A stretch of 64,000 nucleotides of DNA from Rikenellaceae bacterium (GCA_015059905.1 SUZN01000002.1:417152-481151); one strand, 5' to 3'; positions 25,376 through 33,823 are shown, counted from the stretch's first letter. Numbers and translations are program-made. Notes: a model not told the origin generated them from the sequence alone.

Positions 25376-27307
25376 TTATTGTATAATATATACTGTTTCG
25401 TCGCCACATATGTTACGAATTTTCATGCGCAATGGGCGTTTAGTGCTATAGATGCATGCATCCCAAAACTCACCAGTCTTTAAACCATTCCTGATAACAT
25501 AGCCTAGTTTGTCAATCTTGATTTCGCTATCGCTACACCATGGAGAATCTTTTTCCACATTAGTGCAATCCAAACTTACCCATTCAATAGTTTCTAAACC
25601 CTCATCACTTATCTTGATTGATTTAAACTCTTTCCCTTTTTTGAGGGCTTGTTGCTGTCCTTTTTGATTGCATTCGTCTATTTTTCGCAATACACGGTCG
25701 CTATGGAAAGATTTGATAACAACCTTCCAACCTACTAATGAAGTGTCGTGAGTTTCGCAAACTTCCCATTCGGCTTCATCTTCGACTACAACATTATCTA
25801 ACACTTGTTTTAAATCGCGCAGTTCAATTTCAATAGTAGTTAATGTATTTTGCTCTTTTATAAATTGCTCTATTTCCTGTCTATCTATGATGTCAATATA
25901 ATACACAATTACGCGTTTGGTATCTTCTGGCAAATCGGGCAAAGCCTCGCGAATGATTCGATTCATCAGCGGTTTATCTAACAAACGTGTTGTGCTATCC
26001 ATCAAGTTGGGCAAATAAACAGGCATCATACCATGTTTGGTATCGACGATGCTACCTTCCCAGAATTTGTCCAATGCGTCTTCGTTGCGTAAACCAGGTA
26101 TGAGCGATTTCAGTTTGTCCATTGTTTGGACAGGATTACGATAAAGCGAAACCCCATCTTTTATTTCCAACACTTCAAATTCAGCTTTGTTGGCGATCAA
26201 TCTATCTCTAACTGTTTGAATACTATTGATACCAATGTCATTATGAATAAAGTTGCGTTTTAATTTATACGCAACTGCTGCCGTTACGCCACTACCACCG
26301 AAGAAATCGGCAACCACCATACCTTCATTGCTACTTGCCTTAATGATTCGTTCTAATAATCCTTCGGGCTTTTGTGTTTTATAGTCTAAGTACTCTTTTG
26401 AGCCACTAATTATAGGTTTTGTTGTATCACAGTCCCATACATCACGCACATAAACATTGGCAAAATATTTAGAAAAAAGTATTTGTTTGTATTTGTCTTT
26501 TAACGGCTTTTTTGCTTTAAGTGATTGTATGATTTCTTCAATATCTTTCTCTTTTAATGTGGAAAGATCTGGATCTTGTTTTAGTGTGTCAATAAATGGT
26601 TTTTCATAAATTACATCTTCTTTCTCTGGATTAAAAACATAGTCATTACATTTTGAATAATAATAAATTATATCATGTTTTCGCGCCCAAAATTCTTTAC
26701 CAACACCTTGTATTCTATATCCCCAAACTATTTCGTTCTTAAAGTTGTCTTCCCCAAATATTTCATCCATAATAATCTTCACATAGTGTCCAATATGCCA
26801 GTCCAAATGCACATAGATACTTGCGGTATCACTCATTACAGATTTAATAGCCATTAAGTTTTCGTACATCCAATTGAGGTAACGCTCTTTATCCCAAACG
26901 TCACCATACATCTTTTCCTCAAAGGCTTTGAGATCTTCTATATCTAATTCAGTTTCTGCTTGTGCAATAGCTTTCGCCACCAATGGATTGCGACGGATAT
27001 ACACTTTCTTGGCATAGTCCGCACCTGAAGCAAAAGGAGGATCAATATACACTAAATCTACTTGTATCCCATGCTCTTTGAGATAGGCACATGCTGAGAG
27101 ACATTCACCACGAATGATTTTATTCTTCGGATTCTCTCCAACCCGCTCTGCCGTTTCCATTTCGTAGAGTGGCATACCTCGTTCAATGCGTTCAATAACT
27201 TGGTCGTTGTCACGGTAACGCAATATACGCTTTGTACGTACAAAGTTGTCTAAGATTGCTTGTCCTTCCAGTGTGTTTGGAAAGTAGGGAACATATTTTA
27301 TAGCCAT
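25376..27307 (-). CDS. Adenine-specific DNA methyltransferase (type III Mod-like)
   Basis: The 643-residue enzyme would methylate adenine in a short DNA site using S-adenosylmethionine. The catalytic motif DPPF is at about 89-92 (LVYIDPPFASGADYAKKVY), and the SAM-binding motif ADFFGGSGVTAAVAY is at about 333-347. With DPPF ahead of the FxGxG motif this is the beta arrangement of type III Mod enzymes. The middle region about 150-300 probably reads DNA. The gene appears intact, 13 bases after the truncated Res-like gene. If no functional nuclease is present it acts as a solitary methyltransferase. Confidence 0.9.
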   Translation of the reverse strand: MAIKYVPYFPNTLEGQAILDNFVRTKRILRYRDNDQVIERIERGMPLYEMETAERVGENPKNKIIRGECLSACAYLKEHGIQVDLVYIDPPFASGADYAKKVYIRRNPLVAKAIAQAETELDIEDLKAFEEKMYGDVWDKERYLNWMYENLMAIKSVMSDTASIYVHLDWHIGHYVKIIMDEIFGEDNFKNEIVWGYRIQGVGKEFWARKHDIIYYYSKCNDYVFNPEKEDVIYEKPFIDTLKQDPDLSTLKEKDIEEIIQSLKAKKPLKDKYKQILFSKYFANVYVRDVWDCDTTKPIISGSKEYLDYKTQKPEGLLERIIKASSNEGMVVADFFGGSGVTAAVAYKLKRNFIHNDIGINSIQTVRDRLIANKAEFEVLEIKDGVSLYRNPVQTMDKLKSLIPGLRNEDALDKFWEGSIVDTKHGMMPVYLPNLMDSTTRLLDKPLMNRIIREALPDLPEDTKRVIVYYIDIIDRQEIEQFIKEQNTLTTIEIELRDLKQVLDNVVVEDEAEWEVCETHDTSLVGWKVVIKSFHSDRVLRKIDECNQKGQQQALKKGKEFKSIKISDEGLETIEWVSLDCTNVEKDSPWCSDSEIKIDKLGYVIRNGLKTGEFWDACIYSTKRPLRMKIRNICGDETVYIIQ

Positions 27308-27320
27308 AATTGTGTATTAT

Positions 27321-28391
27321 TTACAAGTTAAAGAAATTGTTAATTGCCACCAAGGTCTTTTGTCTGCGTTGTTCGGCAGAAAGTGTATCTTCGAGATATA
27401 GGAAATTAAAACGCTCATATCCAAACTGCTCATTGTTCTTGCGCACAAATTCCGTCTCCATAAATTCTCTGCGCTCAGCAAACTTAGCAGCATAACCTTC
27501 GCCTTTAGTTTCAATGATAATGATTTTATCAATCTCATTATTTTCTTTCCTACTGAGCAAAAGGAAGTCGGGCACATATTTTCCAATATATTGCCATTGT
27601 GTACCATGTTTCTTATAGCAGTTGATTTTGAACTCTGTAAGCGTGTCATCACCGTTAAAATAAAGTTCAAGTGCTTTGCCATGAATTAGAGGCAGTATTT
27701 CCGTAGAGAAATAATCTATTTCCAGTTTACTGTCAAAACGATATGGCAGATAGTGGTATGTCTGATTACGCTCTGGATAGGGATCTGACTGCGGTTTGAG
27801 AGCGGAGACATCTATGCCCATTGCTTTCAGTTCCTCAATCTTGGCCATCACTTCTGGTTTTAATTCTTCTTTTGTAGGACGATTGTCCCAATTGACAATT
27901 TCTTGCACCGCTTGCTGCGAAGGATAATATTTACCATTATCTTCAATTGGCGAAATCAGTTTCTCTATTTGTAGCAAGGTAGCCTGTTTGGGCACCACTT
28001 CTTCTGTTACCTGGAAATTACGTAACGGAGCAAAAGCCTGACGTATGAGTGAACGAATACGCTGATGGTCATGTTTAGGCGTCAGTTGATCGTATATAGA
28101 ACGCAATTCTATTTCGCAGGTTTTGAGTTGTGTGACCGTTAGGGTGCCGAAGCTCTCTTTGGCAATCTGTTGTAGCCACCATTGGAAAGATGGAACTTCC
28201 GCGTCATTTGTCTCCAATTCAAAAGAATCAATGTGTTTACCCTCCATGTCCTGTCGGTGAGCAAGCGAAGGCGCCGATTTGACGACTATAGTATCATCCT
28301 GCAAACGTGCGTGAGGATCATTCGCCTCATCCACGATAAGAGTTTCATAGCTCACTTTTAGTTGGTAGAAGTCAATTGGTGGAACTTGCAT
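27321..28391 (-). pseudogene. Res-like restriction subunit reduced to its C-terminal nuclease part
   Basis: The 356-residue frame matches only the end of a type III restriction subunit. The PD-(D/E)XK nuclease motif is visible as VPDFLLL (about 271) and IIIETKGEGY (about 290-300). The DEAD-type helicase, normally about 600 residues ahead, is missing: no P-loop or DECH motif occurs. The frame stays open only seven codons upstream of the ATG (stop at 28413-28415). A complete Res needs the helicase, so restriction is probably lost. A stand-alone nuclease cannot be excluded, because the frame itself is undamaged and joined to mod. Confidence 0.75.
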
Positions 28392-28712
28392 GCGCTCTTC
28401 GGGGTATGACTTTTAATTTTTAACTGATTGATTTTCAGTGTTATTTTTTACGAAAATCGCTAAATCCTACATATAAGGCTACATGATGGTCGTAAATAAG
28501 CCAACTAACTACGAATGCAAAGATATATAAATCTTGCCAAAGTAAAGCACTGAAATCAAAGTTCTTCCGCTTGGAAGAATATACTGACAAAAGAGGCGTA
28601 TGCGCGGTAAACATAAAACCGTACATACGCTTCTTTTTATCATATTAAGTATCACTACTTTACATTAATTAGTATTATATATATTTGGGTGTATAATAAT
28701 CACCTCAAAATA
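28392..28712 (-). promoter_or_regulatory. Intergenic stretch with a possible promoter for the RM operon
   Basis: No convincing gene was found here. On the minus strand TATCTTTG at 28518-28525 fits a -7 element reading towards the Res remnant, with a leader of about 120 bases. The -33 side is poor. The stretch probably contains the deletion junction that removed the helicase part. Confidence 0.35.
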
Positions 28713-28916
28713 CTAACAGTATCGCCTTGACACAGGCTTAACAAGCAGGTCGATATGCTGGTGTTGTAGTATATGTTCCATTGCTTTATAGATTGCCATC
28801 TTCTCGATACCTGCTATTTTTAAGGCTTCCATCTTTATTGTGTTCTCTAAGAGCATAAGATAATCTTCCTCTTTGAGTTCAACAAGGCATTGTGTCTTTG
28901 ATTTTAGTTTTGCCAT
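28713..28916 (-). CDS. Small hypothetical protein, phage-region type
   Basis: A 67-residue, mostly helical protein (MAKLKSKTQCLVELKEEDYL at the start) with an acidic first half and a basic end. It begins 22 bases after the stop of the RNase H gene on the same strand, in a region of decayed prophage genes. No family is recognised. A ribbon-helix-helix-like pattern (CLVELKEEDYLMLLENTIKMEALKIAG) could indicate a small DNA-binding protein, but this is weak. Confidence 0.4.
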   Translation of the reverse strand: MAKLKSKTQCLVELKEEDYLMLLENTIKMEALKIAGIEKMAIYKAMEHILQHQHIDLLVKPVSRRYC

Positions 28917-28938
28917 ACCTTATTTATGTGTTAAGAGA

Positions 28939-29334
28939 TTACTTATTTCCGAAGTCTGCAGGTGTCTCGCCCCACTCACGATTATCCCAATGAAGTACCT
29001 GGATATCCTCTATTTTAGCCGCCATAACTTTGAGGAATATTTCGGCTAATTGCAGCTGCTCACAGCGTCGAGATGACGCAGTTTGCTTATTACGATACCA
29101 AGTGATTGCGGTAATGCTATCTGAGTAGATAATGCGAGGTGCTTCGGGGTGTCTGAGGATATATTTGACAGCCTCTACGATGGCGAGAAAATCTCCGATG
29201 TTATTCGTTTTGCTACCTATATAATAGTTGAAGAGTTCCAAAACAGAAGAGTGGTCAACCGCCCTGTAGCGTGTCAACCTCTCCTTCGTGGAATGTGCAC
29301 CGTCAGTGGCTATTCCTACTGTCGGGCGCTTCAT
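28939..29334 (-). CDS. RNase H-like protein, prophage type
   Basis: A 131-residue protein with the type I RNase H pattern: GIATDGAHS with the first catalytic Asp (about residue 10), NNIGDFLAIVEAVKYI in place of the usual E-helix, IIYSDSITAITWYRNK with the second Asp (about 74), and VLHWDNREWGETPADFGNK at the end, containing the last acidic residue. I start it at ATG 29334 (MKRPTV). The open frame continues to 29604, but its first 90 residues look unrelated and overlap other fragments. RNase H proteins of this form are common in Bacteroidales prophages. Confidence 0.75.
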   Translation of the reverse strand: MKRPTVGIATDGAHSTKERLTRYRAVDHSSVLELFNYYIGSKTNNIGDFLAIVEAVKYILRHPEAPRIIYSDSITAITWYRNKQTASSRRCEQLQLAEIFLKVMAAKIEDIQVLHWDNREWGETPADFGNK

Positions 29335-29403
29335 TTTCGACCACCTCCCATATAACGCTTGCCGACAAACAAACAGATGTAGAAAATAGTAATGGACTCG
29401 TAA

Positions 29404-29743
29404 TTGGATACATGTGATAGACTCAGTCTTGGTAAGGGCGAGCCTATCGACTTTGAGAATGACTGCCACTGTGAGGTGTGGAGGAAGGAGATTGAGGTCG
29501 TCGTATGTAGACATAATGTCCCGTACTACGAGGATATTGACGAAGAATAATTGTTCATCACACGCCATAATAATAACAGACCGCCGCGGTTTTACAAACG
29601 CCATAGGACGATTGAACGTCTACCACGCATCGGGAGAGCAAGGTGGCACAGCAGGTGCTCCCTCATGCCTGATTTCGTTTGATAAAGAAAATACCGCAGC
29701 GCTTGAACGCTGCGGTATAGATGGTAAGTTGGTAAAACTTTGA
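29404..29743 (+). pseudogene. Decayed phage-like coding fragments
   Basis: Two plus-strand pieces in different frames have a protein-like look. One is 29404-29550 (KGEPIDFENDCHCEVWRKEI then VVVCRHNVPYYEDIDEE and stop). The other is about 29608-29743, containing YHASGEQGGTAGAPSCLISF, then CGIDGKLVKL and stop. Neither has its own start or full length. Their juxtaposition suggests collapsed genes of the prophage remnant. A terminator stem overlaps the end of the second piece. The homologues are not known to me. Confidence 0.35.
29691..29718 (-). terminator. Terminator of the AAA ATPase gene
   Basis: ATACCGCAGCG / CGCTGCGGTAT 11-base arms. On the minus strand TTTTCTTT follows, 53 bases after the ATPase stop. 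Confidence 0.88.
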
Positions 29744-29770
29744 TTGATAATGTGGGTTCTATGGCCCACA

Positions 29771-31054
29771 TTATTTTTCTATTAACCAATCATAAGCTGG
29801 AATTATTTCTATCGGTTTCCCTTCTATTGTAAGGCTCTCACGCTCAAAATCAGTGATTAAGTAGAGATTGTTGCATCCTGTTTCTGCAGAAGCGGCCATT
29901 AACCCTCTTAATTCTCTTTTGCGTGTTTTTTCTTTGCTGATGTCATATGATACCTGATATATCTCTTCTACGCGATTATATTTACATACAACAAAATCAG
30001 CCTCATATCCACTCGCATTTTTGAAGTAGTAGACATCTCGATTTATAGGGCGATTACGACGAAGTAACTCGACATATACGATAGTCTCTAATCTCCAGCC
30101 TAAATTATCTCCAGCGAATGCATCTTGTCTACCATCCATAAAAGCAACATCAACAGGGTATATCTTTTCAGACCTTACTCGCTGTCGACTCTTTGTTGCA
30201 AACTTCTTCAAGCCTAACATCAAATAGGCTTCTTTTAGGAATCCGATGTAATTGTTTGCAGTATGGTTTGATTTTAATCCAACCACAGCAGCCAAATCCT
30301 TCTCAACTATAGTGACAGGAGCGATATTCATCAGGTGGTGGGCTAGTTGTTCAAACGCCTCCTTATATTTTATTTTATGACGCTGCTCAATATCTCGCTT
30401 TAAGATATTTTTGACCAAATTGTCGATGTAACGAGTTTTGTTTTTATCCCACATCAACTCGGGGAAGCCTCCTTGCTTAATGTATTCATCAAAGGCAGCT
30501 CTTCTGGCAGCTTCTGCCTTGGTTGTCATAGATTTGGTATCAACACCCTTAATATGACACCAATCTGTAAAAGAGAATGGATATAGCTCAATCTGATCGT
30601 TACGGCCTGTTAGGTGAGTTGCAAGTTCTCCACTTAACAATTTAGCATTTGAACCTGTTACTATGATATGCATTCTTTGACGCAATAGGCGGTTGACAAA
30701 CAAGTGCCACCCATCCACATTCTGAATCTCGTCAAGGAACAAGTATTTGAAGTCTCCGTAAACCTTGTAAAGAACCTCTAACACTGTGTTTAGGTCACTG
30801 GTTCCCATATCCTTGAAACGCTCATCATCGAAGTTTGCATAGGCAAATTTCACACCCTTTGCTTTGAGAGCATTGTAACATAGGGTGGATTTGCCACTTC
30901 TTCGGACTCCTATGATAACTTGTGCGAGATGGCTATCTAAGTTAACCTCATCTTCCTCTTTGCGGGCACATAAGTCAACTTCCTGCAATGCGACCAACTC
31001 TTCGTATTGCTCAGCTAAAACCTGTTCTATTACTCTTTTATCTACCATAATCAT
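29771..31054 (-). CDS. AAA ATPase with DUF4143-type C-terminal domain
   Basis: The 427-residue protein has Walker A GVRRSGKST (about 49-57) and Walker B YLFLDEIQ (about 104-111), with the sensor-like IIVTGSNAKLLSG next. The C-terminal half is the DUF4143 restriction-fold-like domain, containing ADFVVCKYNR and the YQVSYDI strand. These ATPases are very abundant in gut Bacteroidales, often in many copies per genome, with no settled role. I start at the ATG at 31054, just after a -7 element; the frame upstream to 31135 runs through the repeat array. The gene has its own promoter and terminator and looks like an independent cassette in the phage remnant. Confidence 0.88.
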   Translation of the reverse strand: MIMVDKRVIEQVLAEQYEELVALQEVDLCARKEEDEVNLDSHLAQVIIGVRRSGKSTLCYNALKAKGVKFAYANFDDERFKDMGTSDLNTVLEVLYKVYGDFKYLFLDEIQNVDGWHLFVNRLLRQRMHIIVTGSNAKLLSGELATHLTGRNDQIELYPFSFTDWCHIKGVDTKSMTTKAEAARRAAFDEYIKQGGFPELMWDKNKTRYIDNLVKNILKRDIEQRHKIKYKEAFEQLAHHLMNIAPVTIVEKDLAAVVGLKSNHTANNYIGFLKEAYLMLGLKKFATKSRQRVRSEKIYPVDVAFMDGRQDAFAGDNLGWRLETIVYVELLRRNRPINRDVYYFKNASGYEADFVVCKYNRVEEIYQVSYDISKEKTRKRELRGLMAASAETGCNNLYLITDFERESLTIEGKPIEIIPAYDWLIEK

Positions 31055-31070
31055 ACAGTTTTTGATAATG

Positions 31071-31078
31071 CAAATATA
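31071..31078 (-). promoter_or_regulatory. -7 element of the AAA ATPase gene
   Basis: TATATTTG on the minus strand, 17 bases before the ATG at 31054. The upstream repeat array begins 14 bases further. Confidence 0.6.
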
Positions 31079-31091
31079 GTGAAAATTTCTA

Positions 31092-31219
31092 TTCAAACGC
31101 CATAATACGGGAAAATTCACGATTTCAAACGCCATAAATCAGATAAAATCAAATTTTCAAACGCCATAACACGGAACTTTTTAGAATGTCAAAACGCTAT
31201 AAATTGTAAAAACACAAAA
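31092..31219. repeat. Four direct repeats with exact 32-base period
   Basis: The core TTCAAACGCCATAA begins at 31092, 31124 and 31156, and a degenerate form (GTCAAAACGCTATAAA) at 31188. The unit is 32 bases each time; the 14-base core is conserved and the remaining 18 bases vary. A single CAAACGCCATA copy also lies at 29595-29605 on the other side of the ATPase gene. Function unknown. Confidence 0.85.
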
Positions 31220-31301
31220 TAATCATCCTTCTCTCAAACCTTTCTAACATTCTCTCCCTACACTTTAAGTGTAATATAGTTCACATAATACAATTTCATT
31301 T

Positions 31302-31654
31302 ATGGAAGAGAAAATGCTCACATTGAAACAGGGTCTGAGATTAAGGAGAAGGCTCAGAAGATTAAGGAGGAGAAGAATCTGCGCAAGATTTACCCTATGG
31401 TTGTCTTTGGTGAGGCGGGTGACGAGAAGGAGGTCTATGTGGCCTATATGTCGGAGCCTACTTTCCCGCAGTTCTCGAAGTTTATGGCAGCCTCGAAGAA
31501 GGATGAGGTTATGGCTATGCGCACGCTTGCCCGTGACTGCTTCATCGATGGCAACCGTGAACTCGTAGACAACGACTCGATGTTCCTCTTCGGTCTTATG
31601 GGTCAGCTCTCGGAGCTTATCACTACTCGTCAGAGTACACTGGTAAACTTATAG
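31302..31654 (+). pseudogene. Frameshifted phage structural-type gene
   Basis: The reading starts MEEKMLTLKQG, then loses frame at about 31332-31334. The next frame carries the clear continuation SEIKEKAQKIKEEKNLRKIY, then MVVFGEAGDEKEVYVAYMSE and so on to a stop at 31654. One missing base explains the break. The joined protein (about 115 residues) looks like a small tail-region protein of Bacteroidales prophages; I do not know the exact family. Confidence 0.7.
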
Positions 31655-31749
31655 ACCGGTGGCGTATTACCGATGAGCAGCGCATTCGCCAGCGAGTGAT
31701 ATATGTGCGCCACTACTTCCACGGAGTAAGTCTCGAAACCATACCGTAG
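31655..31749 (+). pseudogene. Fragment of a phage gene
   Basis: The open piece begins DRWRITDEQRIRQRVIYVRH and ends SLETIP and stop, with no start codon. It directly follows the frameshifted gene in another protein's sequence style; probably the surviving part of the next prophage gene. Confidence 0.4.
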
Positions 31750-32000
31750 TGCTCACTTTCGTACTTACGATGTACATTCAGCACCTGAACAACACCCGCC
31801 AGATTGAGGAGTTACTCAACAAATGCGAAATGCTCGACACGAAGATTAAGGATCAGTACGAACGCATCGATGCCATCAAACTCGACAAGGCAGTTTTCGA
31901 GGCTACTATCACCCAATTTGCCTCAATACAGAACGACCTGCACGAGATTCGTGAAGACCTTCGTGCACTCTTGGAACACAACGCTGTATGTGGTAAATAG
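31749..32000 (+). CDS. Small helical phage-region protein
   Basis: The 83-residue frame uses GTG at 31749, or more probably starts at the ATG at 31770 (MYIQHLNNTRQIEELLNKCE). It is a coiled-coil-like helical protein with regular Leu/Ile spacing and ends in a Cys-containing tail. It lies among decayed prophage genes upstream of a Rz-like membrane protein. It could be part of the phage lysis or tail module, but no specific family is recognised. Confidence 0.4.
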   Translation: MLTFVLTMYIQHLNNTRQIEELLNKCEMLDTKIKDQYERIDAIKLDKAVFEATITQFASIQNDLHEIREDLRALLEHNAVCGK

Positions 32001-32002
32001 CA

Positions 32003-32203
32003 ATGATTCAGAATGCTCATATTACAGTAATTACTTCCAACAAACTGACTGCGATGAGGCTCGATGACCTTGTAGGTTGTCGAGGCCTCGTCGTGGAGGT
32101 TCTTACAGAAGATCGCACGAGGAATCGTGGTGCTTTGGTGTTGCTCGAAGAGCCTTACTTAGGCGAGTATCTATGGTTTATCCCCGAAAATTCAATAAGT
32201 TAG
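32003..32203 (+). CDS. Small hypothetical phage-region protein
   Basis: A 66-residue protein with mainly beta-type sequence: ITVITSNKLTAMRLDDLVGCRGLVVEVL, EDRTRNRGALVLLEEPYLGEYLWFIP. It starts two bases after the previous stop. The pattern (LVGCRGLVVEV...GALVLL...EWFIP) resembles small SH3-like barrel proteins that sit beside DUF6549 genes in Bacteroidales prophages. No function is known. It seems intact despite the decayed surroundings. Confidence 0.5.
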   Translation: MIQNAHITVITSNKLTAMRLDDLVGCRGLVVEVLTEDRTRNRGALVLLEEPYLGEYLWFIPENSIS

Positions 32204-32224
32204 AGTAAGTTTTCACAAATCCTA

Positions 32225-32803
32225 TTGGCAATAATCCTCCTGCTTGGAGGTGTTGTCTTCATTCAGTACAAACACTCCGCTCGGCTATCCGATGAGCGAG
32301 ATCGTTACAAACAGAACAACACTGCTCTGCTCTCTGATATCGAGCGAATTAAGGTGGACTCGACTACGATGGCAGTCGATGCAAAAGCATTGCGATTAAC
32401 CATTGATGAGTACGAACGATTTCGTGCTACTGATGCCGAGAAAATCCGTCAGATGGGAGTCAAAATCAAAAACCTTCAGGCAGCCGCAAAACATCAGTTG
32501 GAGGTGGCTGCACCCATCAATGCAGTAATCCGTGATACAGTCTTCATCCGTGATACAGTGCCTGTGATTCAGCAGAAGGTCGAGATGGTGTCGCCACATA
32601 TCCAGCTTGATGCAGTTATTGATAATGATAGTCTCAAAGGAGATATTCGATTGCCCGTTACTTTGCAGCAGACCGTATGGGTTGAATATAAGCGTAAATG
32701 TCTCTTTTGGAAGAAGGTTAAGGCAATTCACCAGACCATATCAAGTGACAATCCTTATGTCGATATCAAGTACTCCGAATATATACAAATAGATATAATT
32801 TAA
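32225..32803 (+). CDS. Membrane-anchored coiled-coil prophage protein (DUF6549/Rz-like)
   Basis: The 192-residue protein has one N-terminal membrane helix (about 1-15), a coiled coil (about 20-100), and a beta-rich end with PVIQQKVEMVSPHIQLDAVI and KRKCLFWKKVKAIHQTISSDNP. The layout is like phage spanin/Rz proteins and matches a family common in Bacteroidales prophages. No ATG is found: the frame is open to a stop at 32201-32203 through SKFSQILLAIILLLGG, and TTG at 32225 is the only start-like codon inside it. The start may be lost by decay. Confidence 0.55.
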   Translation: MAIILLLGGVVFIQYKHSARLSDERDRYKQNNTALLSDIERIKVDSTTMAVDAKALRLTIDEYERFRATDAEKIRQMGVKIKNLQAAAKHQLEVAAPINAVIRDTVFIRDTVPVIQQKVEMVSPHIQLDAVIDNDSLKGDIRLPVTLQQTVWVEYKRKCLFWKKVKAIHQTISSDNPYVDIKYSEYIQIDII

Positions 32804-32808
32804 TTTAT

Positions 32809-33105
32809 TCATTTATATATCAATGAATGGATACTATCATTATATCCCATATTATACATATAATCTCTGAGTTCAGCTCGCGTCGCCCGTCGTGAGTAAC
32901 GATATGTGAAAGGTAGCGAGTGCCAGATGCTAAACGTCCTGTGGTTAAGCGTTGAACTCTCCAAATAGATTATTCCATTTTTTGTTTTGTCGTATATGCC
33001 CCAAAGACTACTTTTTGAGGGACAATACTTTTTGTGTCGGTGGAACAGATACAATTCCCCACAGATATATCGGGTGTGAGTTAGGATTAAATAAGATCTC
33101 TTCAT
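32809..33105 (-). CDS. Small hypothetical protein
   Basis: A 98-residue frame from ATG 33105 (MKRSYLILTHTRYICGELYL) with many Tyr/Arg/His residues and the end YMYNMGYNDSIHSLIYK. Basic and aromatic, with no signal peptide. It is convergent with the Rz-like gene, with a 5-base gap between stops. Similar short proteins occur at the edge of Bacteroidales prophages, but I cannot name a family. Coding is plausible, not certain. Confidence 0.4.
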   Translation of the reverse strand: MKRSYLILTHTRYICGELYLFHRHKKYCPSKSSLWGIYDKTKNGIIYLESSTLNHRTFSIWHSLPFTYRYSRRATRAELRDYMYNMGYNDSIHSLIYK

Positions 33106-33171
33106 AGTTGCATTATTTTTGTAGTTAATTAGTTTCAAAATAATGCGCGAAACCTAACCAGTGTATTATTA

Positions 33172-33293
33172 CGATTCAGTCTGGGGCTAGCAGATATACG
33201 ACATAATAACACAACAAATCAGGAATCGCGCACATCGCGCGTCCCTGACTGTCTATCTGTCGTATTATTTTATATTTAGCCCTTTCTGAATCG
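33172..33293. repeat. Long imperfect inverted repeat, about 60-base arms
   Basis: The two arms share, in the same order read inward, CGATTCAG, GGGCTA, ATACGACA, TCAGG and a central CGCGC/GCGCG. The whole folds as one long interrupted hairpin. It marks the boundary between prophage remnant and peptide locus. It may be a structured RNA or an element end. Confidence 0.75.
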
Positions 33294-33334
33294 ACAAACA
33301 GCAGACGACTATATAATTATAGCGTGTATTTCCA

Positions 33335-33369
33335 AAGACCTGCTTAAACAATAAGCCTAAGCAGGTCTT
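33335..33369 (-). terminator. Stem-loop after the DUF3244 gene
   Basis: AAGACCTGCTTA / TAAGCAGGTCTT perfect 12-base arms, 13 bases after the DUF3244 stop on the minus strand; the T tract is short. Confidence 0.75.
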
Positions 33370-33381
33370 ATATTACATATA

Positions 33382-33777
33382 TTACAATTCGTACTCGCCG
33401 TAACCGCTATACTGAGTACCAACAATCTCAATATTATATGAGCCAGCTGTAGTAGGAACAATAATTGTTACTGAAGATACGAGGTTGCTATCACAAATAG
33501 ATGTTGCAACAATATTTCCACAATCGTTGGTAATTGTAATTACGACCTCACCAATATTTTCATTGAATGAGAATATTAATTCTCCGTTGTCACAATGAAG
33601 TAATGCCTCTACCGCAGGTTGTATTATTTGTCTTGTATCAAGTACATTACCATCCTTTTGATTTCCTTTAATTGAGATCTCCTTACCACTTGACTCGTCA
33701 GGAGTAATAAAGGTAGAATTGCTTGCATAGAGATTCCCTGCAACAAAGAGTAGCATAATAAATAATAATTTTTTCAT
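33382..33777 (-). CDS. Secreted DUF3244 protein
   Basis: The 131-residue protein has a signal peptide (LLFIMLLFVAGNLYAS). The beta-sandwich pattern of DUF3244 follows: ELIFSFNENIGEVVITITND, SSVTIIVPTTAGSYNIEIVG and the end YSGYGEYEL. DUF3244 proteins are small exported proteins of Bacteroidales with unknown binding partner. The gene is divergent from nothing and lies downstream of the TPR/HTH regulator on the same strand with its own -7 element. In other Bacteroidales this pair is also seen next to each other, so the regulator may control it. Confidence 0.78.
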   Translation of the reverse strand: MKKLLFIMLLFVAGNLYASNSTFITPDESSGKEISIKGNQKDGNVLDTRQIIQPAVEALLHCDNGELIFSFNENIGEVVITITNDCGNIVATSICDSNLVSSVTIIVPTTAGSYNIEIVGTQYSGYGEYEL

Positions 33778-33815
33778 AAAAGTTTGGTTTAAGTTTTAGT
33801 TAAATTTATCATCCG

Positions 33816-33823
33816 CAAAGATA
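33816..33823 (-). promoter_or_regulatory. -7 element of the DUF3244 gene
   Basis: TATCTTTG on the minus strand, 38 bases before the start codon. Confidence 0.55.

Noticed and set aside
28441..28626. A 61-codon minus-strand frame ahead of the Res remnant
   Set aside because: No homology and it crosses the probable promoter; likely chance.
29335..29604. A 90-residue N-terminal extension of the RNase H frame
   Set aside because: It shows no resemblance to RNase H, overlaps other phage fragments on the other strand, and the ATG at 29334 gives the normal domain start.
31092..31219. CRISPR array
   Set aside because: Only four units, the conserved core is 14 bases and the units differ within it, and there are no cas genes. 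It is kept as a direct-repeat array instead.
33172..33293. Retron msr/msd region
   Set aside because: A long inverted repeat is present, but no reverse transcriptase gene lies within several kilobases.
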